The notes beneath the pieces are model-generated. The model saw only the letters and a program-made list of their open reading frames with translations. It did not search any database and was not told the DNA's origin. Both the position numbers and the translations under genes were made by a program. Below, one piece after another: positions 1 through 7,484 of a DNA stretch of 35,857 bases. Position 1 is the stretch's first letter; the number at the start of each line of letters is the position of its first letter. The stretch covers positions 1 to 35,857 of the forward strand of contig JAJFTO010000007.1 of NCBI GenBank assembly GCA_021372865.1, read 5' to 3'. Source of the stretch: Porphyromonadaceae bacterium (GTDB lineage: Bacteria > Bacteroidota > Bacteroidia > Bacteroidales > Dysgonomonadaceae).

Positions 1-2
1 CG

Positions 3-104
3 GCTTTAAAACAATACATTAATTACTATAACAATGAAAGGATAAAAAACAGGTTAAATGGAAAGAGCCCGGTGCAATACCGAGCTCTATTACAAGAATC
101 TTAA
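3..104 (+). CDS. IS3-family transposase OrfB, C-terminal fragment (cut by window edge)
   Basis: The reading frame open from base 3 encodes 33 residues and a TAA stop. It contains YINYYNNERIKNRLNGKSP followed by VQYR, the typical C-terminal tail of IS3/IS150-group OrfB DDE transposases (family pattern Y-I-x-Y-Y-N-x-x-R-x-x-x-x-L-x-G-x-S-P-x-x-Y-R). The rest of the gene lies left of the window. A matching IS terminal repeat follows eight bases after the stop, so this is the downstream end of an element and not a chance ORF. Whether the element is complete cannot be seen. Confidence 0.85.
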   Translation, partial: ALKQYINYYNNERIKNRLNGKSPVQYRALLQES

Positions 105-112
105 TTTATAAT

Positions 113-134
113 CTTGTCCAACTTTTTGGGGTCA
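113..134. repeat. IS3/IS150-type terminal inverted repeat (right end)
   Basis: Read from outside inwards on the minus strand this is TGACCCCAAAAAGTTGGACA, a form typical of IS150-group IS3 elements. It sits just after the transposase stop and marks the boundary between the insertion sequence on the left and host DNA on the right. The exact outer base (134 or 136) and the target duplication cannot be set without the other end. Confidence 0.75.
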
Positions 135-162
135 CTACAAAAAACGAATCACCCTTTTTTTA

Positions 163-1332
163 TCATGATTTCCTTGATTTAAATTCTCCCGGAGCAACTC
201 CCTCCCTTGCCTTAAAGGCCCTGTAAAAAACGCTCAGACTGGAAAAACCAGACATCTCGGCAATCTGTAACAACGATAAGTTTTCAAACTCAGGGTCTCT
301 CATCGCTTTTTTAGCATAATCGATGCGGAAACTATTCACCCAATCGCAGAAGTTGGTTTGCATCTCCTCATTCACGATATTTGAAATATAAGTACGGTTC
401 GTACCCAGCATATACGTGATGTCGGTAATTCTTAATTCGGGGTTTTTAAAAAGTTCCTCCTTTTCGAGTAAATTCGAAAGTTGCTCCTTAATTATTTTGC
501 TTTTACTTGTCGATCTCTTTTTTTCTGTATTTACTATGAGTTCTTTGGTTTTAAAATCATTAACGTCTTTGGTAAAATCCACAATTGTAAAGTGTTGATG
601 ATATCCAACGTATCCGATAAAAAACAAACACAGCGAGTGCATAAAAGAAGGTATAATCAGTAAAACTCCTTTGTCGATAAAATATTCCTTGCCCACCACA
701 CTTGAAATTGAAGAAACTACAGAAGCAAAAATAAATGCCAGCAGCAAGTATTTAAGGTGACTAAGGTCTTTTCCACCCGTGTTGGAGTAAAATTCATTCA
801 ACTCTTTATTGTAGCGGTTAACCAGGTGATAACTGAAATATACCGATATAAATAACTGGATCAGAAAAACAACCTTAAAGAGTACGGTTCGTAATACCTG
901 CAGCTGTACTAATGGTGGATAAGGTTTGATATATCCGGGTTCATGATACATAACTCCATGAATAAATATACCCAGTTCTTCAGGAGACATGGCAAAGTAA
1001 ACAACGAACGAAAACGCCAATAGTATTAACGAAGGCAACAGAATCCAACTCTTTCGCCAATCGATTTTCAGATCGCTTGTAAGCAGTCTGATGTAATAAT
1101 AGTAAAGCGGATATGCAGAAAGCGAAGTAAATACCCAAATGTTATCCATGAAGGCAAACAGTTCATATTGGCGGTTAAAAAACGCAGCATGTGTGAAGTA
1201 GTTAACTCCCATCACCAAGAGAAATAAAGCGAGGTAGTATTTTGATAAGTTCTGCTTGTGATCCATACAAAGGAGAATTACCCAAAATTGACAGACAAAC
1301 ATGGGCATTATTGAAAGGATAAGATGAAGCAT
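163..1332 (-). CDS. Membrane-anchored AraC-family transcriptional regulator
   Basis: The protein has 389 residues. Roughly the first 250 are strongly hydrophobic, with about seven predicted membrane segments. A basic linker (about 265-285) follows, then a C-terminal AraC/XylS double helix-turn-helix (about 290-389). Visible landmarks are LRITDITYMLGTNRTYISNI for the first HTH and LSLLQIAEMSGFSSLSVFYR with AFKAREGVAPGEFK for the second. This architecture, a polytopic sensor fused to an AraC DNA-binding domain, is common in Bacteroidota and suggests regulation directly from the membrane; the ligand is unknown. It is divergent from the lipoprotein cluster at 1530-4014 across a 197-bp gap, so it is the obvious candidate regulator of that cluster (inference). 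Its 3' end lies 28 bp from the IS boundary. Confidence 0.85.
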   Translation of the reverse strand: MLHLILSIMPMFVCQFWVILLCMDHKQNLSKYYLALFLLVMGVNYFTHAAFFNRQYELFAFMDNIWVFTSLSAYPLYYYYIRLLTSDLKIDWRKSWILLPSLILLAFSFVVYFAMSPEELGIFIHGVMYHEPGYIKPYPPLVQLQVLRTVLFKVVFLIQLFISVYFSYHLVNRYNKELNEFYSNTGGKDLSHLKYLLLAFIFASVVSSISSVVGKEYFIDKGVLLIIPSFMHSLCLFFIGYVGYHQHFTIVDFTKDVNDFKTKELIVNTEKKRSTSKSKIIKEQLSNLLEKEELFKNPELRITDITYMLGTNRTYISNIVNEEMQTNFCDWVNSFRIDYAKKAMRDPEFENLSLLQIAEMSGFSSLSVFYRAFKAREGVAPGEFKSRKS

Positions 1333-1348
1333 ATGGTTTGAATTTTTT

Positions 1349-1356
1349 CAAAAATA
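1349..1356 (-). promoter_or_regulatory. Possible -7 promoter element for the AraC-type regulator
   Basis: The minus strand reads TATTTTTG, matching the Bacteroidetes TAnnTTTG -7 element. It lies 17 bases before the start codon, which would leave a very short leader. No TTTG -33 element is at the usual spacing and the area is A+T-rich, so a chance match is possible. Confidence 0.3.
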
Positions 1357-1462
1357 AGTATATTTTATGAATCAGGAAAGAAGACTTACGATTTAAGAGT
1401 ATTTTTTTACATATTGAGAAAATAAACTTATATTTTAGTAAAATAATAATAAAATTTAACGA

Positions 1463-1470
1463 TATATTTG
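1463..1470 (+). promoter_or_regulatory. -7 promoter element for the accessory four-gene cluster
   Basis: TATATTTG matches TAnnTTTG and lies about 60 bases upstream of the first lipoprotein start. No good TTTG -33 box is 19-21 nt upstream, which would suit a promoter needing an activator such as the divergent AraC-type protein (inference). Confidence 0.4.
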
Positions 1471-1529
1471 TAAAATCTCAATCATCTGATTTTAGTCCAC
1501 CTTTTTTAATCAATCAAAAAAGTTGAAAT

Positions 1530-2222
1530 ATGAAAAAAAAGAATCTAACTTTTAAGTCATTCCAATATTTAATTTGTGGAATATTTTTATTGTTTGCGTG
1601 CGAAAAAGAAGGAGAAAGCACAAGTATAGAATTGGGAGGTGACACCAATCTGACAGCAAATCAAGTAGGAAGCACATCGGTCGGGACCATAAAATTAGGC
1701 GGAACAGGTTCAAATATTATTTCACAGATAAAAGTTGTTGAAAACAACAATGGTTTTATTGATGTTGAATTTTCATTTCCCATCTCTTCTAGCGTAAACA
1801 GTACCGTTATTAGTTTGGGAAATGCTTTATACGGCGATGATTTTGATAAATATAAATCCTCATTTATCGATTCCAATGGAAATTTTAAAGGAAAATTCAA
1901 ATTCAAAAACAGTTCAGAAGGAGTAGCATTGGTGAATTCATCGGGTAAACAGGCTGTCATCATGAAATATGACGTAAACGTTGGAGATAAGTGGTCCTAT
2001 ACAAAAAAGAACGGAAAAGTGGGAAGTTATAAAGTTGTAAAAAAGTCGACCGCTGATGATTACGATTACGGACACCTTAAAATTAAAACAGTACAAGTGG
2101 AACGAACCTCGAACGAACCAGGGATAACCAAGATTCTCTATATTGGCAATCACAAATTCGGATTAGTTGGCATTGAATTATATCTCGAAGATGGGAATGT
2201 CATAAAATATTCAATAATCTGA
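1530..2222 (+). CDS. Hypothetical lipoprotein, first gene of the accessory cluster
   Basis: The protein has 230 residues and I do not recognise the family. The N-terminus is basic (MKKK) followed by a hydrophobic stretch ending in LLFAC, so a lipobox with Cys24 as the lipidated residue. The next residues are acidic (EKEGES), typical of Bacteroidota lipoproteins that can reach the cell surface. The mature part is rich in Gly, Ser, Asn and Lys with alternating hydrophobic residues, suggesting a beta-rich fold; no catalytic motif is visible. Its TGA stop overlaps the ATG of the next gene by one base (TGATG), implying translational coupling. Base composition is A+T-rich compared with the core genes further right. 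Confidence 0.8.
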   Translation: MKKKNLTFKSFQYLICGIFLLFACEKEGESTSIELGGDTNLTANQVGSTSVGTIKLGGTGSNIISQIKVVENNNGFIDVEFSFPISSSVNSTVISLGNALYGDDFDKYKSSFIDSNGNFKGKFKFKNSSEGVALVNSSGKQAVIMKYDVNVGDKWSYTKKNGKVGSYKVVKKSTADDYDYGHLKIKTVQVERTSNEPGITKILYIGNHKFGLVGIELYLEDGNVIKYSII

Positions 2223-2638
2223 TGTCAAAGATCTTAAATGTCAGAGAGAAATATTTAACTGTAACGGGACTGTTTTTTATTACTGTCGGCTTAATGGGTA
2301 TATACTTCTTTGTGATTAAAGGATTGAAACCCGGTTTGTTACAGTTAGATGTGTTTACAGTTTACTCTAAATATTTAGAAACGAAGAACTTCGCTGTTAT
2401 TCATAACAATCAGGGAGATGAGTACTCTGTAGTGTGTTATTGTGTTGGTTGGTTATGCATTATATTCACAGAGAAGAAATCTTTCCGAAATAAACAGTCT
2501 CTAGCTCTCATAATCTTTATGATTGGATATTTACTTCTGCATGGGTTGGCGGTAATTTATTTCATGGTTTCATTTCTTTTCATTCTACCTCTGTTTTTTG
2601 TAAATTTTAAATATGGCCCCTTTTTTTCAAAACATTAG
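2222..2638 (+). CDS. Small hypothetical membrane protein
   Basis: The protein has 138 residues and no recognised family. Hydrophobic segments lie at about residues 12-33, 70-82 and 95-132, so three to four membrane helices are likely. The segment between the first two is polar (about 40-68) and probably forms a loop. The gene is coupled to the lipoprotein before it by the TGATG overlap. Its last 26 bases overlap the next gene in another frame, so the four genes are almost certainly co-transcribed. No catalytic motif is visible. Confidence 0.7.
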   Translation: MSKILNVREKYLTVTGLFFITVGLMGIYFFVIKGLKPGLLQLDVFTVYSKYLETKNFAVIHNNQGDEYSVVCYCVGWLCIIFTEKKSFRNKQSLALIIFMIGYLLLHGLAVIYFMVSFLFILPLFFVNFKYGPFFSKH

Positions 2639-3374
2639 AGATAATACAGAATGGCTCTACGGTGTCATTTTTGAATATAAGTTGTTTTATTATGACCTTT
2701 GGTCATTGGTTCATCTATGGAGTGGCGCCATCTTATTTGCATTACTGACTGCCATTAATGTGAAAAAAAGATGGTTGAAACTACTGTTGATCTTGTCTGC
2801 TTTTGAAGTGGTTGAAACGCTATTTTTTATCACAGTGTTGAACTTGTTTAAGCCGGAGAAGTCGGTCGATGTACTCAATGATATTGTCATTGGAATGTTA
2901 GGAGGATACCTCATGTATGCTTTCTTTAAATGGAGTCACACTGGGAAATACTACAAATTACTCGCATTATTTATCTCTACAATAACCATTGCGTTTCTTT
3001 GGGTAGGATGGTACGGATACATTTATAACATCCCCTTTTTCAATTCACCTTACATAAACTGGTGGGCACTTAGTTGCTGGACTCTGTCAGGGGTAATAAT
3101 TCTTTTGATGTTCATTAATTTAAAAGATAAAAGAAATATTTTCTTTGCCGTCACTCTTCCATGGTTTATTTATCTTGTTGTCCTTTGTGGGGTTGAATAT
3201 ATCGCTTATCATCTGCTGAATTTCAGGGAAATATCACAACCGTCAACTCCAATGATCTTCGATATTGTACACGGGAGTAAAATTATGCACATTTATTACT
3301 TAACCGCTCCTGTTTTATTTATAGGTCTATTTATTATACTGAACTCATTGTTGAAAAAGAATGAACAAACATAA
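2613..3374 (+). CDS. Hypothetical polytopic membrane protein (weak VanZ/YjdF-like pattern)
   Basis: The protein has 253 residues with about seven membrane segments. Near the N-terminus it has DLWSLVHLWSGAILF, then FEVVET, then SVDVLNDIVIGMLGGYL. The order D..H..G, E..E, DxxNDxxxGxxGG recalls the pattern of VanZ and YjdF-type membrane proteins, but the resemblance is only by eye. The C-terminal half (about 110-250) is hydrophobic with no motif I know. The start overlaps the upstream gene by 26 bp and the end overlaps the downstream hydrolase by 14 bp. A role in the cell envelope is an inference from this context. Confidence 0.7.
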   Translation: MAPFFQNIRDNTEWLYGVIFEYKLFYYDLWSLVHLWSGAILFALLTAINVKKRWLKLLLILSAFEVVETLFFITVLNLFKPEKSVDVLNDIVIGMLGGYLMYAFFKWSHTGKYYKLLALFISTITIAFLWVGWYGYIYNIPFFNSPYINWWALSCWTLSGVIILLMFINLKDKRNIFFAVTLPWFIYLVVLCGVEYIAYHLLNFREISQPSTPMIFDIVHGSKIMHIYYLTAPVLFIGLFIILNSLLKKNEQT

Positions 3375-4014
3375 AATCAAACGTATCATAAAACGGTTTT
3401 TATATGCTTTTGGAGCATTTGTTTTATGCTACATATTGTTGTATTGCATCGACAGAGCGTATGGGCGTTATCATAACAGGAGAGCCCCGGTTATATATAT
3501 TACTATTTCTCAGGGCGACATCATTTACAAAGTAACCTCATACATAATGGCTGACTCCAAATATCCTCACTATGGTTCTCTTCCCGGTCACTTAGGCATC
3601 TTTTTAAGCGATACTACAATTTCTCTTCATGACAATGACTTCGAAAAGATACTGGTTGCAGAATCCTCTTTATTCAACATAAAAGATAAAAAAATAGCCC
3701 CGACACTTCGAGTTAATTCAGCGGATCACAATTACAGATATGCTACTGGACGATTGATACTCATTAAAACACATCTGAATGACTGTCAGAAAGATAAGTT
3801 GGTCCAATATATTAAAATAAACAGTGGAAAACCATATGACCTGTTAGCAAAAAAAACTGATCCCATCAGTTTTAATTGTGCAACTTTTGTATGGAATGCT
3901 TTTAGTTATGCTGTAAATATTGATGTGGATGCAAATGATGGCAAAATGGTGTTGCCAGCAGATATATTGAATTATTTTATCAAAAAAGGAGATTGTGAAA
4001 TTATAAGGTTCTAA
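3361..4014 (+). CDS. Membrane-anchored permuted papain-fold hydrolase (YiiX/NlpC-P60-like)
   Basis: The protein has 217 residues. One hydrophobic helix lies at about 13-29, so the catalytic part should face the periplasm. The order of conserved elements is QGDIIYK (51-57), PGHLGIF with His77, VAESS with Glu101, GKPYD (156-160) and FNCATFVWNAF with Cys173. His before an acidic residue before a C-terminal Cys is the circularly permuted order of the YiiX/YaeF/LRAT branch of the NlpC/P60 superfamily, which acts on amide or thioester bonds in peptidoglycan, lipids or proteins. The substrate here is unknown. It overlaps the upstream membrane-protein gene by 14 bp and ends the cluster. Assignment rests on motif order, not on a search. 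Confidence 0.65.
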   Translation: MNKHKIKRIIKRFLYAFGAFVLCYILLYCIDRAYGRYHNRRAPVIYITISQGDIIYKVTSYIMADSKYPHYGSLPGHLGIFLSDTTISLHDNDFEKILVAESSLFNIKDKKIAPTLRVNSADHNYRYATGRLILIKTHLNDCQKDKLVQYIKINSGKPYDLLAKKTDPISFNCATFVWNAFSYAVNIDVDANDGKMVLPADILNYFIKKGDCEIIRF

Positions 4015-4050
4015 TACTCTCTACTTTTAACAAGTTCGATAAAATCTTCC

Positions 4051-4551
4051 CTATACAAATTCTTTTTTCAGTGTTTCTACCCATTTTTCCAAACGTCCCT
4101 GGGTCAGGTCATATTCGTTGTCCTCATCAATGGGCAGTCCTACCCACAGGCCATCAATCACTGCAGTGGAATCATCATAGGTGTAACCTTCATCGGGCAC
4201 CCTGCCCACGATTTGTACCTTATCATGAATTTCATCGAACACCACTTTCATTGATTCGGCAAAGCTGGTTGAATAGGATGCACTGTCGCCCAGTGCGAAG
4301 ATGGCTACTTTTTTCCCTGTGAAGTCCATTCTCGCAAAAGAGGGAAGAAATCCTTCCCAGTCGTCCTGCAAGTCGCCGATGCCGGTGGTCGACGTGCCGA
4401 TGACATAATAGGAGTAATTCTTTATTTCCTCGAGGCTCACCTCAAGCACATTGTATATATCGGCACTTCCCCCGAAAAGATCCTGTACCTGTTTGGCAAC
4501 AGATGCGGCATTTCCGCCGGATGAACCGTACAGAATAGCTATTTTATTCAT
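4051..4551 (-). CDS. fldA: Flavodoxin
   Basis: The protein has 166 residues, in the range of long-chain flavodoxins. The N-terminal phosphate loop reads YGSSGGNAASVAKQV, a variant of the T/S-x-T-G-x-T FMN loop. GTSTTGIGDLQDDW supplies the next FMN-contacting loop, and GDSASYSTSFAESM marks the long-chain insertion region. It is a soluble FMN electron carrier that can replace ferredoxin when iron is short. It is transcribed alone and converges on the accessory cluster. A 9-bp inverted repeat lies 26-50 bp before its start and may be regulatory. Confidence 0.93.
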   Translation of the reverse strand: MNKIAILYGSSGGNAASVAKQVQDLFGGSADIYNVLEVSLEEIKNYSYYVIGTSTTGIGDLQDDWEGFLPSFARMDFTGKKVAIFALGDSASYSTSFAESMKVVFDEIHDKVQIVGRVPDEGYTYDDSTAVIDGLWVGLPIDEDNEYDLTQGRLEKWVETLKKEFV

Positions 4552-4576
4552 TGTTGTCTGATTTTATTTATAGAGT

Positions 4577-4601
4577 AAACATTTCAACCCGCGAAATGTT
4601 T
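4577..4601. repeat. Inverted repeat upstream of flavodoxin
   Basis: AAACATTTC at 4577-4585 is repeated as its exact reverse complement at 4593-4601, with a 7-base spacer. It lies in the 5' region of the flavodoxin gene and could be an operator or an mRNA hairpin. It does not resemble the classical Fur box closely. Confidence 0.5.
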
Positions 4602-4628
4602 GATGAGAAACAAACGACCTTTTTTTCT

Positions 4629-4659
4629 TTTGCGGATCACTGAAAATGTGTTACTTTTG
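4629..4659 (+). promoter_or_regulatory. Promoter of tRNA-Arg (complete -33/-7)
   Basis: TTTG at 4629-4632 is followed after exactly 19 bases by TACTTTTG at 4652-4659. This fits the Bacteroidetes primary sigma factor consensus TTTG-N19-TAnnTTTG. The tRNA begins 11 bases later, a very good spacing. Confidence 0.8.
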
Positions 4660-4669
4660 CATTCCATCC

Positions 4670-4741
4670 GGCGCGGTAGTTCAATGGATAGAATAGAAGT
4701 TTCCTAAACTTTAGATTCGGGTTCGATTCCCGGCCGTGCTA
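4670..4741 (+). tRNA. tRNA-Arg (anticodon CCT)
   Basis: The cloverleaf can be folded by hand. The acceptor stem pairs GGCGCGG (4670-4676) with CCGTGCT (4734-4740), including two G-U pairs, with A4741 as discriminator. The D arm is GTTC/GAAT. The anticodon stem is GAAGT/ACTTT around the loop TTCCTAA, so the anticodon is CCT, reading AGG. The T arm is TCGGG-TTCGATT-CCCGG. The 3' CCA is not encoded, as is usual in Bacteroidota. There is no integrase or att-like repeat beside it. Confidence 0.95.
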
Positions 4742-4775
4742 CTCAATAACTGTAACCTGTTCAAAATGTAAGCAC

Positions 4776-5564
4776 ATGAAAATTCCCGGATTTTTTATAC
4801 TGGTTGCGATGATGGTAACCACGTTCTTCGTCTCCTGTAATCAACAAAAAGAAAATGAGGGGGAGTGGATTCAATTGTTCAATGGAAAAGATCTGACCGG
4901 CTGGACTCCCAAGATAGTAGGGTACGAAGCGGGAGTAAATTTTGCAAACACCTTTCGTGTAGAGGATGGAATGATAAAGGTAAGATACGACGGATACGAT
5001 TCACTCAGAAACCGGTTTGGACACCTTTTTTACAAGGATGAGCTGTCACACTACAAACTGCGGGTTGAATACCGCATCGTGGGAGAACAGTGTCCCGGTG
5101 CGCCCGGCTGGGCTTATAAAAATTCCGGTATCATGGTACATGGACAGTCGCCGGAGTCGATGGGGCTGGATCAGGATTTTCCCACTTCAATTGAAGTACA
5201 GCTGCTTGCCAGCGATTCACTGGTGCAGCGTACCAACATGAATGTCTGTACGCCCGGCACAAATATTGTGATGAATGAAAAATTGATCCTCGATCACTGC
5301 ATCAATTCTTCCTCCGGTTATTTCTATGGAGAAGATTGGATTACTGCCGAGGTGGAGGTAAGAGGAAATGAGGTGATTTATCATGTGATTAACGGTGATA
5401 CGGTTCTACAATACAACCGTCCGCAGCTCGATGAGCGGGATAGCACTTTTCCCAGGCTGATTGAACTGAACGGGGGAGACAAGATGTTAAGTAAGGGCAC
5501 CATCTCGTTGCAAAGTGAGGGACATCCGATTGATTTCAGAAAAGTAGAGTTGATGGTTTTCTAA
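4776..5564 (+). CDS. DUF1080 (3-keto-disaccharide hydrolase-like) lipoprotein
   Basis: The protein has 262 residues. The signal peptide ends in FFVSC, giving a lipobox with Cys21. The mature region begins with WIQLFNGKDLTGW, the hallmark start of DUF1080 domains, followed by FRVEDGMIKVRYDGY, YKLRVEYRI and NSGIMVHGQ. The concanavalin-like beta-sandwich covers nearly the whole protein. Family members are exported and some cleave 3-keto-glycosides; the sugar substrate here is not known. It stands alone 34 bp after tRNA-Arg and is followed by a bidirectional terminator shared with pckA. Confidence 0.88.
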   Translation: MKIPGFFILVAMMVTTFFVSCNQQKENEGEWIQLFNGKDLTGWTPKIVGYEAGVNFANTFRVEDGMIKVRYDGYDSLRNRFGHLFYKDELSHYKLRVEYRIVGEQCPGAPGWAYKNSGIMVHGQSPESMGLDQDFPTSIEVQLLASDSLVQRTNMNVCTPGTNIVMNEKLILDHCINSSSGYFYGEDWITAEVEVRGNEVIYHVINGDTVLQYNRPQLDERDSTFPRLIELNGGDKMLSKGTISLQSEGHPIDFRKVELMVF

Positions 5565-5592
5565 GTTGCTTGTTCATTCAGGTCATAAAAAA

Positions 5593-5623
5593 TCCCGCCT
5601 CTTGAAGAGTGCGGGACTTTTTT
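5593..5623. terminator. Intrinsic terminator between the DUF1080 gene and pckA
   Basis: TCCCGC (5593-5598) pairs with GCGGGA (5611-5616), the inner part extends with TCTT/AGAG, and a T run follows at 5618-5623. An A-rich stretch precedes it (5587-5592), so it can also work on the minus strand. It separates two convergent genes. Confidence 0.8.
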
Positions 5624-5642
5624 AATACATATCAGTTAATGA

Positions 5643-7235
5643 TTAGTCCAATTGCGGTCCTGAGGGGATCAATGCAAGGGCTGCATCATTGTCGCAGTAC
5701 TGCTTGAAATTTTGAATATACATGCCGGCCAGTTTTCTGGCTTTGGTTTCCCATTCGCCTTTGTCGGCATAAGTGGTGCGCGGGTCGAGGATGTCGGATA
5801 CGCCATTCAGTTTTACCGGAGCAGTGAGGTTCATCACCGGGACATGGAATGTTTCCGCCTCTTCAATCGATCCATCGATGATGGCGTCGATGATGGCACG
5901 GGTATCTTTCAAAGAGATGCGTTTACCGGTTCCGTTCCAGCCAGTATTTACCAGGTAGGCTTTTGCACCATGCTCTTCCATTTTTTCAGCAAGACGTTGT
6001 GCATAGATGGTGGGGTGTACAGTGAGGAAAGCTTCACCGAAAGCGGGTGAGAATGAAGGAACGGGTTCTGTGATGCCACGCTCTGTGCCTGCCAGCTTTG
6101 AAGTGAATCCGCAGAGGAAGTGGTATTGAGCCTGGTTGGCATCCAAAATTGAAACCGGGGGCAATACACCGAAAGCATCGGCTGAGAGATAGATGATTTT
6201 TTTGGCATGTCCTGCGCGTGAAGGGAGCACGATCTTGCTGATGTGGTAGATCGGGTACGATACACGGGTATTTTCTGTGGTGGACCCATCGGCATAATTA
6301 ATGTTGCCTTCATCATCCACAGTCACGTTCTCCAGCAAAGCATCGCGACGGATAGCTCTCCAGATGTCCGGTTCGTTTTCTTCGCTCAGGTTGATTACCT
6401 TGGCATAACATCCACCTTCGTAGTTGAATACTCCGTTGTCATCCCATCCGTGTTCGTCGTCACCAATCAGAAAACGCTTCGGATCGGCAGAGAGGGTTGT
6501 TTTTCCTGTTCCCGACAAGCCGAAGAAAATAGCCACATCGCCGTCTTTGCCTACGTTGGCAGAGCAGTGCATAGAGGCAATACCACGCAACGGCAGGTAA
6601 TAGTTCATTAACGAGAAAATACCTTTCTTCATTTCACCACCATACCAGGTACCACCGATTACCTGCATTTTCTCTGTCAGGTCGAACAGGGTGAAGTTTT
6701 CGGAGTTCAGCCCGAATTCTTTCCATTTGTCGTTGGTAGTTTTGGAGCCGTTCAAGCACACAAAATCGGGTTCACCATAATGGGCCAGTTCATAGTGTGA
6801 AGGACGGATAAACATATTGGTCACGAAATGTGCCTGCCATGCTACTTCCATAATGAAACGCACTTTCATGCGGGTATCTTCATTTGTTCCGCAAAAAGTA
6901 TCAACCACGTACAGTTTTTCAGATTTAGAAAGCTGCTCTGTTACACGTCCTTTGCAATAATTGAATGCCTCTTTGGAGCAGGGACGGTTGATAGTGCCAT
7001 CCCACCAGAGCGTGTCCTGGGTTACGCCATCCTTTACAAAATATTTGTCTTTGGGAGAACGACCGGTGAATTTTCCGGTGTAAACAGCTGTGGCTCCGGT
7101 TTTTGTTAACTTGGCCTTTTCGAATCCCTCGTTTGCCGGATTCATTTCATCCTGAAACAGCGTCTCGTAGGAAGGGTTGTGTACGATCTCAAAATCGCCC
7201 ACAAGACCATACTTGCTTAAATCTAAATTTACCAT
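5643..7235 (-). CDS. pckA: Phosphoenolpyruvate carboxykinase (ATP)
   Basis: The protein has 530 residues, the usual length of the ATP-dependent family. It interconverts oxaloacetate plus ATP with PEP, CO2 and ADP in the cytosol; in many anaerobic Bacteroidota it fixes CO2 towards succinate and propionate. Visible motifs are [11 protein letters not shown] near the N-terminus, [12 protein letters not shown] for substrate and metal contact, the P-loop [14 protein letters not shown] around residue 245, [20 protein letters not shown], and the adenine-binding [18 protein letters not shown] near the C-terminus. It is divergent from upp, and a 24-bp perfect palindrome lies between them, 26 bases upstream of its -7 element. 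Confidence 0.97.
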   Translation of the reverse strand: MVNLDLSKYGLVGDFEIVHNPSYETLFQDEMNPANEGFEKAKLTKTGATAVYTGKFTGRSPKDKYFVKDGVTQDTLWWDGTINRPCSKEAFNYCKGRVTEQLSKSEKLYVVDTFCGTNEDTRMKVRFIMEVAWQAHFVTNMFIRPSHYELAHYGEPDFVCLNGSKTTNDKWKEFGLNSENFTLFDLTEKMQVIGGTWYGGEMKKGIFSLMNYYLPLRGIASMHCSANVGKDGDVAIFFGLSGTGKTTLSADPKRFLIGDDEHGWDDNGVFNYEGGCYAKVINLSEENEPDIWRAIRRDALLENVTVDDEGNINYADGSTTENTRVSYPIYHISKIVLPSRAGHAKKIIYLSADAFGVLPPVSILDANQAQYHFLCGFTSKLAGTERGITEPVPSFSPAFGEAFLTVHPTIYAQRLAEKMEEHGAKAYLVNTGWNGTGKRISLKDTRAIIDAIIDGSIEEAETFHVPVMNLTAPVKLNGVSDILDPRTTYADKGEWETKARKLAGMYIQNFKQYCDNDAALALIPSGPQLD

Positions 7236-7307
7236 CTTGAAAAATTTTGGGTTTATTATTTATGATTGTATAAAACTCTTTTTTGATAAGTCCTAAAAAC
7301 AGTCGTA

Positions 7308-7315
7308 CAAAAATA
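7308..7315 (-). promoter_or_regulatory. -7 promoter element of pckA
   Basis: The minus strand reads TATTTTTG, matching TAnnTTTG, about 73 bases before the pckA start. No clear TTTG -33 box is at 19 nt. The palindrome at 7341-7364 lies just upstream of the -33 position. Confidence 0.55.
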
Positions 7316-7340
7316 TAAAAATTCCTTCAATAAGAAAAGT

Positions 7341-7364
7341 AATTAAAGAAATATTTCTTTAATT
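7341..7364. promoter_or_regulatory. 24-bp perfect palindrome, candidate operator between pckA and upp
   Basis: The half-site AATTAAAGAAAT (7341-7352) is followed directly by its exact reverse complement (7353-7364), with no spacer. It lies upstream of both divergent promoters (pckA -7 at 7308-7315, upp -7 at 7441-7448). A 21/24 match lies upstream of rex at 25089-25112. No T run or coding role explains it. It is probably a binding site for a dimeric regulator; the identity of that regulator is inference. Confidence 0.6.
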
Positions 7365-7440
7365 GTAGCTCTTTTTCGCCCAAAAGCACAGCTATCAACA
7401 AAAAAAATCCGAAAATGTTCAGTAAAAAGAAGAAAAACAA

Positions 7441-7448
7441 TACCTTTG
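7441..7448 (+). promoter_or_regulatory. -7 promoter element of upp
   Basis: TACCTTTG matches TAnnTTTG and lies 36 bases before the chosen upp start at 7485. A start at the upstream ATG (7446) would lie inside this element, which is why it was rejected. Confidence 0.6.
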
Positions 7449-7484
7449 TTTTCCGAAAACAAAATAGCACAGTCAGAGAGAATA

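Noticed and set aside
4670..4741. tRNA-Arg as an attachment site for the accessory segment
   Set aside because: No integrase gene and no repeat of the tRNA 3' end were seen. The segment lies on the 5' side of the tRNA and is separated from it by flavodoxin.
5712..7109. Several open frames opposite pckA
   Set aside because: They are antisense shadows of a strongly conserved gene, with no start context and no recognisable motifs.
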